The notes under the pieces were generated by a model, which was not told the origin of the DNA, searched no databases, and saw nothing but the letters and a program-made list of their open reading frames with translations. A stretch of 64,000 nt of DNA, from NCBI GenBank assembly GCA_014338405.1, contig JTDE01002855.1:1-64000 (forward strand). Direction: 5' to 3'. The position numbers and the translations under genes are program-made. This document shows, one piece after another, positions 38,561-51,133 of the stretch; within the stretch, counting starts at the first letter, position 1, and every line of letters begins with the position of its first letter. The DNA comes from Paragonimus skrjabini miyazakii (lineage: Eukaryota > Platyhelminthes > Trematoda > Plagiorchiida > Troglotrematidae).

Positions 38561-41429
38561 ACACTCCGTAACCATGTGTTTTCCATTGGATTTGGTTCAC
38601 AATTTTTGTGTTCATCCAACTGACTTCAAATTGTTAAATTTTTAACTCAACGCATTAATTTATTTCATATAAACCGAGCTGTTTTCAAAATAACGTTGGA
38701 AGACCATTTGTTTTATCTTATAGTTGTTGCATTCAAAACCATTCATCATGCAAGAAAATTGTAATGTTGATAATTTAAGAATGGAGTTAAGAGCAAAATA
38801 AAGCAACCTACGTTAAAGTAACCGAGAGGCGAGTCAACAAACTCGCCCGTGAGTGACAATTATCCCGCGCAATGTTTGTCCGCAAAAGGCGTCCTGACAA
38901 AGAAAGTTCTGGTACCAAGCAGATTGAGGGATGCTCAAAGCTTGAAACCTTGAAGTATACTCTATTGTTAGTTATTAAACAACAGATGTCGGTACTTTGC
39001 GTTCAAACTGTTGGCTGTCACTCTTTACTTGCCGTGGTTTTCTTGATGAATACCACTCACGTTCTTGCTAGTTTGTTTTTATTTTCCCATAAACTAAACC
39101 CATCATACGGGTCGCTAAATTAGTAAACGTAGTAAAGAATCTTTCTAGTTTGTGTTGTTCGAATGCTGTGATAGTCTGCAAGGCAAGTATCGAAAATCCG
39201 AGAATATTGTTTAGGAGGCTGGTTTTAACTTTGGAAAAAAGTCTAAGGGTTCCCAAACAAGGAATGCGGTAGAACATTTGCATACAAATGAGTACAGTAA
39301 ATGTAAATTAATGAAAAATTAGATTGTCTTTCGAAAAAACATTTAGCCACGAGGGTTTACGGTTTTTAATGCATTAGTAAAGAATGCAGCAATCCTTATC
39401 CGATAAGTGACAGGTCAATTTTCTTTAAAATAAATGTAGGAGCTACCAAAAATTTCCGAATCGTCGTATTAAAAAAGAGTTAACAAAATTGTCGCGGAAT
39501 ACATCAACCAATTAACATTTATCTGATGGTCACACAGCACGTGTTCAATAAGATATATGGTACATGTAGAGCTGCACTATTCAATCAAATCGTTAGACAG
39601 TGAAAAGTTTATCAGTTGGAATCCATATAGCAGCGTAGGAATTAAGACAATACTCCAAGGTTGGTTGATGGAAAACGACACTCGGGCCGCCAGAAAGATG
39701 ATAGTTGGTAACAGTTTGTCAGTTGCAGTGCACTTCCAATGAAAAAAACTACATAACAGGTGGGAGCGAATTGCGATCGCCTCATCTGTGATGTTGCTCC
39801 GACCTTGCAGCACAGCAACAGTGGGACGGATAGGCGATTACACTTTAGTTGAAGTCAGCTGTCTTAACTTTCAATATCGTAAGATAGCAAGTAAGTACAT
39901 GCTAACCAGAATCGTGGCGTAACTTCCGGGAAGATTCTCAGCAGTGCTGTGTACAACCTACAACGGGGAAGGTCAGGCGGAAAATCTTCCGTAGAGGCTG
40001 ATTTACGACCGTTCTTATTCTTATCCAAGCCACTAAAAGTGGATGAGTTGGTACTAAGATCATGTTCTCAGTAGTTTTCTCAAGGTAATTATTTTTTATA
40101 CTTGATTACTGGCCTCTCTTACTCAAATTTTTCTGGAACCTATCGTAAATAAGATCCCCACTTTTGTTTTAAAGACAGAAATCTGGTAAAGTTGGTTTGT
40201 TGCTTTCCCAGTGGAAATTTCAGTATGCGAATCTCTTCAACAAATCACTTGCGGTCTGTTTGCATTTGTATTCCGAAAGTTAGGATAGCTACTATTTCTA
40301 CTTCTGATGTTATCCGTGTGGATGAATGACTCTAATGGATGAGCATATGACTATATGGAATCAACCTGTAGAATATGTTGTACTTACCAGTGCAGATTCA
40401 GTTTCAACAGTAGATCACGCGTAGTCAGTCACCTAACTTAATCCGATTCAAAGTGGATTCCAGAGAGGTCACAACGTGGACTCACACACAAAGCGATCAG
40501 CACAATATATGTGATTGTGTGGCTATACAATAAACCAATATGTCCAAAGTATGCATCACACAAGTGGTGTGCATAACTAACTGCAGCCCCAGTCATAGCG
40601 TGATCAAGACCAAGTTGTTTGCTTACGGTTGAAAACTCGGTTGTTACAGATTACCTGACTTGTAACAAGGGTTAGAGGTTAGTAGACTGACGAACTCAAG
40701 GATACGAACTGTCTCTGAATTTGCAGTCACCATTCGCACCCAAGGTGCTGTCACACACAGCAACCCTGAAGATAGGTTGCAACAAGAGGAAACCTCTACA
40801 AATACCGTAGAAACAATCAGTGGATAGTGTTAGAAAAACCTGGAATGGATTGTAGACAATGTTGAGGTTACCTCGAGTTTGTTACTCAAGAAGGATAAAG
40901 AGATTTCCGTTTTCGTTATGGACCGAAATAATGGACTGAAATAATAAACACAACCAGCAGAGATTTCCAGAGGGCTTTTAGGAATTAGAAACGACTAATG
41001 GAAAAATCTAGATAAGCTGACGCTGAGCTGTGCAGAACGCCAATGAAACAAGTTTTTTGCTCTGCTTAAGATTATTTTTATCCAGTCTCGGTTTACTGTA
41101 TGCTGACAGGCGCAGACCCTAGCGTTTTGTGAACGCAACCAGAAAACAACAGAAATGAATGACAGTGAATGTCGCAGCAAACCATGAACGAAAGACTTCC
41201 ACCCTTCCCGGAACCCAGTTGACTTTCAAAAGCCTTTGGACAACTTGAAAACGGAAAGATGTGAGGTAACGATGAACTGCCAGAGAATATGTTTATGCAA
41301 GGCTGCCCACTTTTAAATTGCACCATGCTTCAACTGACCCAATCTATCTTTGAACTGGTAATAGTTTCGCAGAATTTCAAGCATACTCTCATTATGCTTC
41401 GTCTAAGGATGAGCAAGTGTGCATAACTG
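38561..41429. other. Unassigned stretch, perhaps decayed LINE upstream region
   Basis: The last few hundred bases before 41430 should hold the RT N-terminus and endonuclease of the RTE relic, but no motif could be confirmed. The longest open frame elsewhere is 83 codons. Confidence 0.4.
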
Positions 41430-42632
41430 TTGAGCTATGCTGGAAGGATCCTAGGGGGAATCCTGCTTGATCGATTAAGTGCGGATGTATTGGAGTCCAA
41501 TGTTCATGACGAGGATTGTGGATGCCGAATGATTCGTAGTACAAGTGGTCCGGTGATCGCTAATTGTTGCATTGGTAAACTTGATCTTTGTGGATTACAC
41601 GTTTTTGGTTAATTCGGAAGTCCAAGTTAAGTAGACGCTTTTATTGAAATATTACACGAAAATATAAAAGCGGGGATGGAACCGTGCAATCCGACCTTTG
41701 GTTATTTCAACATTGTTATTGATGACATGTAGTGTTGTGTTTCAGTCCCTACTCTGTGTATTGCATTGGTGACTACACCACTTACTGGATTTTATCAAAA
41801 CTTCCAGGACGGTGTTCAAAAAAATCACTACATGGACGGTTGCCACCTAAATGTTCGACGCTTTGTTGGTCTAGATCTGTCACTTGACTCGGCCGTTTGG
41901 AAGATATTGTTCGCATACACTAGTGCCTTGTTTGCGCGTAATGAAAAATAGCGTCACAGAATGGCCACGGTTTCACCCGCCGCAACGTTCAAATTAGGCT
42001 CGGATGTTGGCACTGGTAAGACTTTGTGTTTCTGGCTTTTTCAGACGGAGAAGTTATGTCTATATCTGAAACCTGCACTAAAAACAATGATAGGAATAGC
42101 TGAGCAGACTTCTGCTATTTCAGCACTGAACTATCCGAAGATTTCTCCTTAAATTTGGAGCCACAAACTCGTGTGGCCGAGGCCGGCTGAACTTTCGAGC
42201 AGCTTGGAAGATTTGCCTGAAAGAACTAAAGCTTGGAGGTGAAAACTAATTCGGTTGTCTACCTTGCAGTGGTGGTGCTCACGTTTATGTAAAGCAGTGG
42301 AAGCAAGAACACTGTAATAAGGGCACGTGGGGAATCTAAGCTTTTTCCATTTGCACCAGTGGAGACGCACCCCAGGTATTCCGTCGTTGGATATTGTTAC
42401 AAGCACTTGGGTAGTACAGTTAACAGATAGGAATGATACTGAGACAATGCTGAAACGCAATCAGTCTCTTTGGATAGGACAGGCCGATAAGACTTTCATT
42501 GAACAGATCTTGAATAGGCCGCAGTACGGACAATTTTTTGCAGATCAGTGAAATCCTGGCGGCCAGAAGTTACGACAGAAGGACATTATCCAAGTAGGTC
42601 TTTCACGTTATAATATCAGCCTTAGATTATAA
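41430..42632 (+). pseudogene. RTE-type LINE reverse transcriptase relic
   Basis: Motifs occur in family order over several frames: SYAGRILGGILLDRLSADV and DEDCGCRMIRST at 41430-41560 (family AGKILxRILLxRL and QCGFRxxRxT), PTLCIALVTTPLTGFYQNFQ and HYMDGCHLNVRRF (41740-41860; the stretch before the active site), KILFAYTSALFARNEK (41901-41948), EVYLAVVVLTF (about 42250; family KxxVYxAVVLxTLLYG), WRRTPGIPSLDIV with ETMLKRNQSLWIGQAD (42360-42490; family TMLKRxQLRWxGHVxRM), and GGQKLRQKDIIQVGL (42558-42602). The catalytic FADD box reads FAYT (41910-41921), removing both aspartates. Stops and frame changes confirm a pseudogene. It ends near the stop at 42630-42632. Confidence 0.82.
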
Positions 42633-43614
42633 AACGATGTAGTCGAAACAAACCATTTACAGACATACGTTTGGGACAGGCGTCAGAAGGCTCAGTGTGT
42701 GACGCCTCTGGGTTGTGGATTCACAGGTGCGGTATGTTAGGGACCTATGAGTCCTGTAAGTCGTGGCGACATGACAGTATGGCGTGGTGGCAAATGCGGC
42801 TCCAAATGTACACCGACAATTGATCCCCATTATTTTTTGAGAAATTTGGTTATGTTGGTCTTTCTTTTTTTCTGCAGTTTTGCTTGTGCACCGTATGCTA
42901 GAGGTCGGGTTTGGTTTCGAAGCTGAAATTTGGGTATTGTCTTGTTGTTCCAGTCTTACATAGAATGCATTATTATTCACTCCCACAGCGCAACCTGCCA
43001 AATTTTTAAAATCTGTCTTCCTAGCTTAGAACGTGAAACGAAACTTAGTGGACATTTCGGTAACTTCGATGGCCGAACCCCAAAACCGCCACGAATTATC
43101 GTCTTGGGAACCATAAGAAGGGCCGGGAATAAATTCACTCTTGCGTATTACTAGTACCAACATCACTTTTTATCCTTAAATTTTAGAAAAGACAGAAATC
43201 GGACTCAACGCCTTGGTTTTTCCTCTGACTTTTTACAGCTCCCAGCCTGAGGTGGTTACGCATACAAGAATGCTACTAGTAAAACATTCAGCTAACCATC
43301 TCCAGGGGTACCAGAAAAACAATACGCACAACTTGTGCATCGCGTTGTGTAACAAGTCACGCTCGACAGGCTCGCCGTTGTTTCCAGAACACACGTCAGA
43401 AATTCGGCTTATTACAATCATTTGTACAATGTTCGAACAGTGGTGCACTATAAAGTGCGACCGAAACCAGCAGGCGCGCACTAGTTGCATTTGAATTGGT
43501 GACGGATCGTGGTGATGTGTTGTCGGCGCCGTTTTAGTTATCGTTTGTGTAAGTCGTGTGCATGGTTTACTGGGCCTTTAGCTCATGCTTGTTTCTTGTT
43601 GTTTCCATTTACAG
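42633..43614. other. Unassigned stretch downstream of the LINE
   Basis: Open frames of 114 (42657-43001, minus) and 93 codons (43213-43494, plus) have no motif I recognise. The base composition is a little more GC-rich than the window average. Confidence 0.4.
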
Positions 43615-43696
43615 AACTGTTGTTGGAACCCCTACTTCGGAAGAACGCTGTCCCCCGGTGTCTCCACATTACCCCAGAGTTGGTCCGCAGGCGTAA
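43615..43696 (+). CDS. Weak candidate terminal exon
   Basis: A pyrimidine-rich acceptor (GTTTCCATTTACAG) ends at 43614. The frame beginning TVVGTPTSEERCPP runs 26 codons to a TAA at 43694-43696. The other two frames are also open for a while, so the frame choice rests on composition alone. No family was recognised and no upstream exon was found. It could equally be chance. Confidence 0.2.
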
Positions 43697-44219
43697 CGGA
43701 CAACCAGAATAGAGACGGCCGGCTTGCATGTTAAAACACAATCGTTTAGAAGATAATTCGGTCGGGGCAATAACAACTTAATAGGTCACTGATCAAAGTT
43801 TTAAGAGTGAGATATTTTTGAACGAACATAATCCATACTTAATCATTGTCTTCGCATTCGGATGAACTGTTCGGTTGACCCACAATAAAACAAGGCAAGA
43901 CCTGAGTTTCTGTAATAATAGAACTAATTAGTAGCGCAATTTCTCTTACAGATCGAAATGTGCACTCCGGTCTTTATGGTTTTGTGGCTGGCATGTTAAT
44001 TAACAATAATTCAAACCACGACTAATTAGCCGGGTGAAAGCAGTAGCTACATCCCACAAGGTAAGTGATACACATTGGTTTGTTGTGTAAATCGAATCTA
44101 GCGATTGAGCTTATTACCCTTCCCAAAAAAACTAGGTGAACTGAACATTATTCACGCAAGATTTTGGTTGAGAAATTGCAAGTGATCATTCGACTGTGCT
44201 TAGTTTAAGGTCACTTTGG
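43697..44219. other. Unassigned stretch
   Basis: Nothing recognisable was seen. Confidence 0.45.
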
Positions 44220-44385
44220 CTGTAGTTAGCGCGTCAGTCTGGTATACATGGGATTCGGAGTGCATTACACTAGTGATAGGTTGTAAAAACAGCGAAACTT
44301 TTGAAATGGACTGGTCGAGGATACCTATTGTGAAGGCTGCAATCAAATATGGGTGATGTTCTGTTTGTGAATTCCAGCCATCATT
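44220..44385 (+). mobile_element. HHR repeat, partly deleted copy
   Basis: CACTAGTGATAGG followed by CAGCGAAACT (44267-44301) matches the 5' half of the hammerhead region, but helix III, the cleavage site and the second helix I strand are deleted. The sequence jumps to TTTGAAATGGACTGG and the usual tail (GGCTGCAATCAAATATGGGT, GATGTTCTG). The tRNA-like block upstream is only faint. Confidence 0.55.
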
Positions 44386-45521
44386 AACCAGGAATTTCGA
44401 ACAGCATCGTGAACGATGCATTAGTGGTTGGTTTTCATGTACCCGACTAATTTCTACAACAAAAATGATCAGCGCTTCCTAGCTCACAACTGTCTGAAAT
44501 GTGGTACGCGGCTGATCGTTCTGATCATTATTTCCCATATCCCTCTTCGATGATTGACTCCCGGTCTATCAACCTGTCCACCAGTTCTGTGAGCATACGT
44601 TCAGCTATCATTTTGTGGTTAAGAGCCTGTAGATTATTGGTTAATTCCAAGTCCGCCCCCACAGACTTATTACATTATACGGTATTCGGAGCACTATCGC
44701 CTGTCCACAAACTTCACACGTATTATCAAGAACAAGTCGGTTGACATTAGGCCAACAATCCGTAATTGAACATTACGAGTTTAGAGGGGCGTAAACCCAC
44801 AACAGCAAAATTTGTGTTTCACTTAAACGCATCGATAATGCTCACCCTTGTTTACCTGAGTGAATCCCCATCAGCAGTCATCATCACCTTCCCACGTAGT
44901 CCAAAAACTATGGTTATAGATCAGCACCTACTAGTCACGCAATTGGCAATGTTCACCTTTTTCAACATCCACGATTTCATCACAGAGAACACAAACATAT
45001 GCGTGGCACATATAAGACTTGGTGGTAAAACTTGCCGTTGAATCGCATCGTTAACTGATAAGAGAATGGAAACTCCATCGTTTATGTTGGTGCCACTACT
45101 TATTATTCCTCTGAATGCGACAATTCTTTTGCTAATGCCGGTCTCAAAGGAGACAGATTGCCTGTTAGTGTTCCGCCAATGGCAATAGTTTTAAGATCCA
45201 TTGAAAACCGGTTTTCCTAAATAAGCATGCTAAACACATTGCTTAACTGCTACAACCTAAGCTCATATATAAAGTCCTATAGTGCACGAGCAAACCCAAT
45301 GAATTTTAATAGTTAGGCTGCTATGTTCGCTACTTTTATCTAGCTTGTTTACCTGTATGATCAAAAAGTAATTTTGAACAAATTTCAAAATCATACAGGG
45401 CCACTAGCGCATTATAGACTTCCTCGATTAATAGAAGTTATCTTTTGTTCGGTTTGACAAATTCACTCATCAGGTCTCTTGTAAATGCACCAGATATAGT
45501 CAACTTTTGAAACTTCCTTGA
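44386..45521. other. Unassigned stretch with two open frames
   Basis: Open frames of 81 (44499-44744) and 91 codons (44766-45041) on plus have no motif I recognise. A short imperfect hairpin (CCTGTATGA with TCATACAGG) lies at about 45352-45400. Confidence 0.4.
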
Positions 45522-45812
45522 GAATATCTCGAAAAAAATCTTATTCATCCAGATGCAATTCCACTCAGACTTCTTATCGTCTGTCAAATAGACACCCACT
45601 TTACATCACCGGTTCAGTTTCAAGGGCTGATCAAACAACTAATGGGACGTCGGGTTATGTTAACTATGTGTAGAAGTGCCACAGCCGAGCAACGTTTTAT
45701 CAACACACTGATGGGCAGAAGTCCTGGCGATATAAAACCACAGCCCATGATTCAGGACCGTCTAAATACGTATACCAGCAACTGTTCACTCGTCCATTCC
45801 GGCATCACGTAA
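45522..45812 (+). pseudogene. Possible gag-like open frame of an LTR element
   Basis: A 96-codon open frame without an early ATG encodes TAEQRFINTLMGRSPGDIKP, which recalls the R-L-GD-KPS stretch of Gypsy-type Gag proteins (family pattern RL..LL....LGDRKPSQLL). Upstream SPVQFQGLIKQLMGRR is also compatible. No protease, RT or terminal repeats were found near it. The resemblance is short and could be coincidence; a host exon is the alternative. Confidence 0.3.
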
Positions 45813-47535
45813 CTTAAAATTTATTCGATATTAGTTGAGTATTGTTGCCCAGGTCACATATACTGTATTGTTGTTAGTGATATGTTTATTGTTGGTGGTG
45901 AGGATGTCGGACCCAGAAATGCCTCAAGGCAGTAAAACACCAGAGTGCACATGAAATGTTATAACAGGTCAATAATAGCACTTCCGCACAGGTGTAGTTA
46001 TTCCACCGTATGCCACTTCTCCAACAACTCTAAAATTAGACAAAACTATGAAGAAAATGACGCAGTCCAGTCCGACATAGAAGAAATGTTGAAGTTTTAA
46101 AATGTCCTAATCAAAAATGTATGATCTAAAATATTGCACTCAAACAGGCAAACCTTGCAGGTTAAATTGTATCATGTCTGTTTGTACTCTTAGGGATCTA
46201 CAATCTTAAGTTACCGCTACGGACGATAGTTCCTAAGACAGAACAGAATTGTCGATGTCTGCTCCAACTTTGCCTCTGTGATGCTACTGAAATTGGGTGG
46301 ACTGTTAAAGTTCCTAGCCTCTAGACAAAGCTTACGGGCTTGTTTGTTATCCCTTCACTATTTACAAATGTGCCCTTTAAAGGAAATATAAACTACTGAT
46401 ACGATAATAGTAATAACGTTCAGATCAGTTTATAAAATTCGCCTACACTTCTGAAATACTCATTTCTTCGATTCATATTTGTCTTGCAATTCATATCTAC
46501 CACAAATGGTTTTTCATGATTTTGGTTGCATGACGACGGGATTCTCTTCTGCCCGTTGATTGTGTACCTTATACGCTGAGCTAACAGTGAAGAATAGTTC
46601 AGACAGATATATTACTTTTTTGTTCAGAGATGACTAGTTTCTTGACAGTTACAATCTAATAAACAAAAAGAACAGCATTGAAAATAAGCGTTCTAGTGAT
46701 TGACACTCGCCAGTTTCTTTTTCTACAAGTAACAGTTTACAGCTTATGAATTTTTGAGAGCTAATTCTCACAACAACTGTTTACTGACGAGTAGTGAGGA
46801 ATTTTGGCTTTCACATAGACTGAACCTCACCCACAACTGTTTGCTTCTGCAGGTGAATAAATAGTTGTCAATATATACATCTTTACGAATTTGTACAGAC
46901 CAAACACCTATTATTAGTCTGCAAATTTGGAAACAAAATCAAGCAAAACAATTTAAAAACATACGCAATTGTCTACCGATTAATACTTTTAAAAGCGATC
47001 ACCAAAACCTTTGGAGTGGGCGTGTGTGCGCGGTTTCATATACATTTTGTCCTGGCTGAGATTCCTCATCTGAATTGAATGTAAACAGACCCCACATTTG
47101 TTGCATTGATGAAAACTTTCGTACTATTAACTGTGACACTGTTTCTAACTGGCAAATGCTGAAAATATTTTGTCGGCAACTTCAAAACTTTCGGCATTGT
47201 TTACGTTTTGTTGTTCTACTCCCAGTTCGTTGGCAGCAAGCTGTAGAATATCGTACTACATCACCTAAACAGAAGTATTTTAAGTCTTATTAGTTGTCTG
47301 ATGATTTGAAATAACGCAAATCGTAGCTGGATGGTACCTATGACTTATGGGGACTAGTATCAACTTTATGTATCCAACTCTTAAGCAAAGGAAGACCAAA
47401 GGAGCAATTTTGAAAGATCTCATTTGCAAAAGAAATCTTGACAGAAAAAAATTAGATGCAGTTGTTGTCGGAGATTGCCTTTCTGATTACATGTCGTCTT
47501 CCGGGGAATTTGTTTTCATCCCATCAGAAACATGT
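45813..47535. other. Unassigned stretch
   Basis: Short open frames only (68 and 72 codons near 47.1-47.5 kb), no recognised motif. Confidence 0.45.
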
Positions 47536-47710
47536 ATAGCCCTGCACCACTGACGAGCTCTAATAAGAACGAAACTCGAGTTTAGTGCTTCTTTTCGAAA
47601 GAGTCTGGCCGGAAAGCCTATTTAAATAATTAGGCTTTGATCAATTGTGAGTACTACTCAACTCGCAATTAAACAAATCTCCGAGTGCTCATCAATTTTT
47701 AATTTACTTA
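47536..47710 (+). mobile_element. HHR repeat truncated at the ribozyme
   Basis: The copy starts within about ten bases of the hammerhead's first helix strand and then keeps the ribozyme and the tail (TTCTTTTCGAAAGAGTCTGG, GATCAATTGTGAG, CAAATCTCCGAGTGCTCATC). Head and tRNA-like promoter are absent, so it could not be transcribed from an internal promoter. The tail has a local change that creates a small palindrome (AGCCTA ... TAGGCT) at about 47615-47637. Confidence 0.78.
47544..47588 (+). ncRNA. Hammerhead ribozyme, copy B, core intact
   Basis: Helix I GCACCA (47544-47549) pairs with TAGTGC (47583-47588) with one mismatch. The core CTGACGA (47550-47556) and GAA (47571-47573) are intact. Helix II GCTC/GAAC around TAATAA has three pairs and one mismatch. 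Helix III is AC-TCGA-GT and the cleavage triplet is GUU, which is permitted but weaker than GUC. Of the copies here it keeps both core boxes with the least damage to helices I and II together. Confidence 0.8.
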
Positions 47711-50700
47711 ACGATTCACGGTGCAATTTTGTGCGAAGTACCTTTTCTTATTCGACTGCTTATGCAAGTTACTTACTTGCTGATTACAAACCTAGGTTCT
47801 ACAGTTGTTTTTTCAACTTTAACGTATAACGACTATTTTTCTCCAAGCTACTCAGCTGGTGAAATTACGGTTTTCAATGGCTGTTCATAAATTTTCTACA
47901 GGACACTGTGTAGCTCACGCGACCGTTTAAACTAATATGATGCCATACGCCTTAGTATATTTGTCTTACACAACAGTATGGCTCATCCTGCAGATTTGGA
48001 CAAACTTCCCAATCAACTTTACTTAAACTTGAGCAGCTGTTCGTCATCTACAGTTACTCCACTTATGTGACCTTAGGTCGCTCTGCTGTGATATACTCTT
48101 ACTGTTTACGGCAAGAGGCACTACTAGGTTTTCAGTTGCTGTGAAGATGGGTAAGTTAGATTTCCTGATATTAGTAATAGCTTACGGGAATACATACGTC
48201 TATGTAATCTGAAATGTTCCGTTGTCGACGATCAGTGTGTCAACGGCCACTACTTACATTGCCACTTCAATTCCTACTAAGATTACTGTCACGGATAAAC
48301 AAAGTCCTCATTTTTACCAGAGCACTGTGTTCTCTATAACTCAAAAGACTTCGTAAAAAGAGGGGAGTTTATCAAAACTCGACAAATTATTAACTAGTGC
48401 AGTGCAAGTCCAAGCCAACCAGATGTGAATTCAATTATGTAACTTCAGTTTACATCCACACATTGATGGGTTAAAGTGCTGCCGCGAAAGACCGTAAACT
48501 ATGAAAATGATGAGCGGGTTTAACATTTCCTCCAAGCCATCTTTTGATTATATCGAACAACTTAATTGTTTGTTTACCAGATCAAAGAATACCTCATTTC
48601 TCACTAGGATAGTGTTTTACTGATCAGCTGATGAAACCGCCTCATTCAGTGATCAACTGTATTCGATGGATTTAATCGATTGAAGTTCAGCAAAACAAAC
48701 GGACCTGACAGATTATTCCCAACCGTTTATACGGAATGTGTCGAAATTCAATGTCACTTTCTAACTGACCTATTCGCCCAGGATTTCATACATTGCAAAC
48801 TTACTGACACCGATTTCTAAGATAAAAACGATCAAATTTAGCGCAATTTCATTCACGTCCACGGAGTTGAAATTTTTAGTAAATTAATTAGCGCCCAAAC
48901 AGAAGCTCGACTGAATTGCACGGATTCCAATCAATTTGCATATATTTGCTTATGATCAACCCTTGAAGAGTTGTCTTACTTAGTGCGGTCCATTCTATCA
49001 CGGCTGCAGCTGTTACCTTACCCATTTCAGGTTCAAACAATTCACTTGGCAGCATCGATAGACAGACGCTACCGTAAATCCTCAGCGCACCTAACGTCCA
49101 GTCTTCACCTGTCGATCTTCTAGAGAATCATTTTGAGGGACGTAGTAAGTTTATTTATTCTGGTAGTTAAACCTCATCCACACCCACCAGTAGCCCCGGT
49201 ATTCTTCAAGGTGCAGTGTTCTTTCATTTTTGTCTTTACCTTATATAATATCTGTGCCAACTTTTATCAAACGTTATTAATCAGAATATGCAAATAATAC
49301 GATGTTAGGCGTCAAATACCCCCTTGGATTTTCCTTAATCTTTTTGGCGGGCAGTATGTTCAAAGTTACTTGTTGGTCGGAGAAAGTCAGTCTGTTTAAT
49401 AATTCACCCAGCTATGTTGATATGCTTTTTACCTGTGAAAGACAATTAATATAAGGAAGGGTTTAGCAACCCTACTCCTTCTCGTTTAAATAATAGAACT
49501 CTAGCCTGAGGTTCTTCTGTTTTGTATCAACAAATTATCACCAGCAACAGTATAACGGTGACCATAGGCAATGTTTGTCCTTACGACGCTCAAAAAGTCG
49601 CCCCTTTTTTTCTAGCATTCAAAGTCTCCACTCCAAATCACCCGATCATTTGTCGATTATGTGTCCCACAGTGAACATTTTGCTTACCGGTTAGTTATCA
49701 TGTGTTTTTGTCAAAGGATGTCATATTTTGTGCTAGACCTTTAGGAAATCCATCGGAGTTTTAGTACCTACCTAAACAGTTTATCAAGTTAATCGTTTCT
49801 CACCAGGTTTTACTGCATTAAAATTTCACATTTCTAATTTTATCAGACATAAACCGTTATTCTTATTCAAAAATCTCGGAAGGTACCTACTTCGCCGGAT
49901 CGTGGAGCAGGGGTTTATTTATAGGTACACAGTCGTACTATTTGGGTAGTTCTTACTCAGACTCATCGCTACAAAAAACGAATCCCAGTATTTTGACCCA
50001 ATTTTTTTCAACTAAGGCTGATTTAGACCATTCGTTGATTTTTTAATCAGTTTTATTGTGCTTGTTAATGGTATGTGGCAAAACTTCTTGATGTAGTGGT
50101 CTTACAGTAGCTAAGGTTGCGAGCATAAGAAAAACTGAAGCCCGGCCCCTCAGGAAGCATAAAGCTTACTACTGATTGATAACCAGACAACAAACAGAAG
50201 GTAAACTAGTAAAGTGGAGAGTCGGTGATTCTGGTACAGGTTGGTCCCAATGCACCTTATGATACGTCGTAAATCTTCAAAACTCAGTATTTGTTTATAA
50301 TTATATTTTTATCTTTCAGTTAAATTATGACCTCGATTGTTTAGACCAAACCCATGAGGCTATTCTACATAACATAATATGAACGCAACTACAAAAGATT
50401 CGCATTAGTTGATAAATTGTCATTAATGGATTGCCTAACCTGGAGCAGAAATCACACCTTAATTGGAGCATATATAGGTATATCAGCCAAGTTGGGAAAT
50501 TACAAACAAAATACATTATATTGTGACGTACACATCTACCTGTTCGTACAAGGATATTTTCACTCCCGAAGCAGGCTGAGGCCCATGGATACCACACACT
50601 TTAACCGTACAAATATGTTAGATTGCGTTGATTTAGTCACGATACTCTCGGATTCCGCACCTGTACTGTGCGCAGGTTGGGCGCATTCACCTTTTTCACT

Positions 50701-51133
50701 GACATATCATCGGCATGAGATGTGTTCTCTAGCATCTTACTCTTAAGGAGCACGTCACTCGCTTGGAATTAAAGTACGTTCCTTTGGATTTTTTTTCCGG
50801 TAGCACCACAAAACAACTCCACGCGATTACTGCGTCGGCACCAAACATATTACTCCTCAAAGTCTTGCCAGTCTTCTAGCAGAACGCTGAACACTCCAGT
50901 GCCTGAGTGTACTGTCCATTGTTTCATACCCTGTTTGTTTTCACTGTAAAATAATGTTATTGCTTTCTTTCAGTTCACGCCCTATAACTCTTCAGCACTT
51001 GTATTAGATGTCAAAAAGGGCCACAGTTATGATTTTGTCTGTAAAACAATTAGACCACGAGAGTAAAATTACATGTCCTGATAATTCTCACCATTCGGCC
51101 GATGCAACTGACTCCACAAGTACAAGTGAATTC
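47711..51133. other. Unassigned stretch
   Basis: The open frame at 50417-50746 (109 codons, plus) and its minus-strand shadow show no recognised motif. No shared repeat was seen. Confidence 0.45.
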
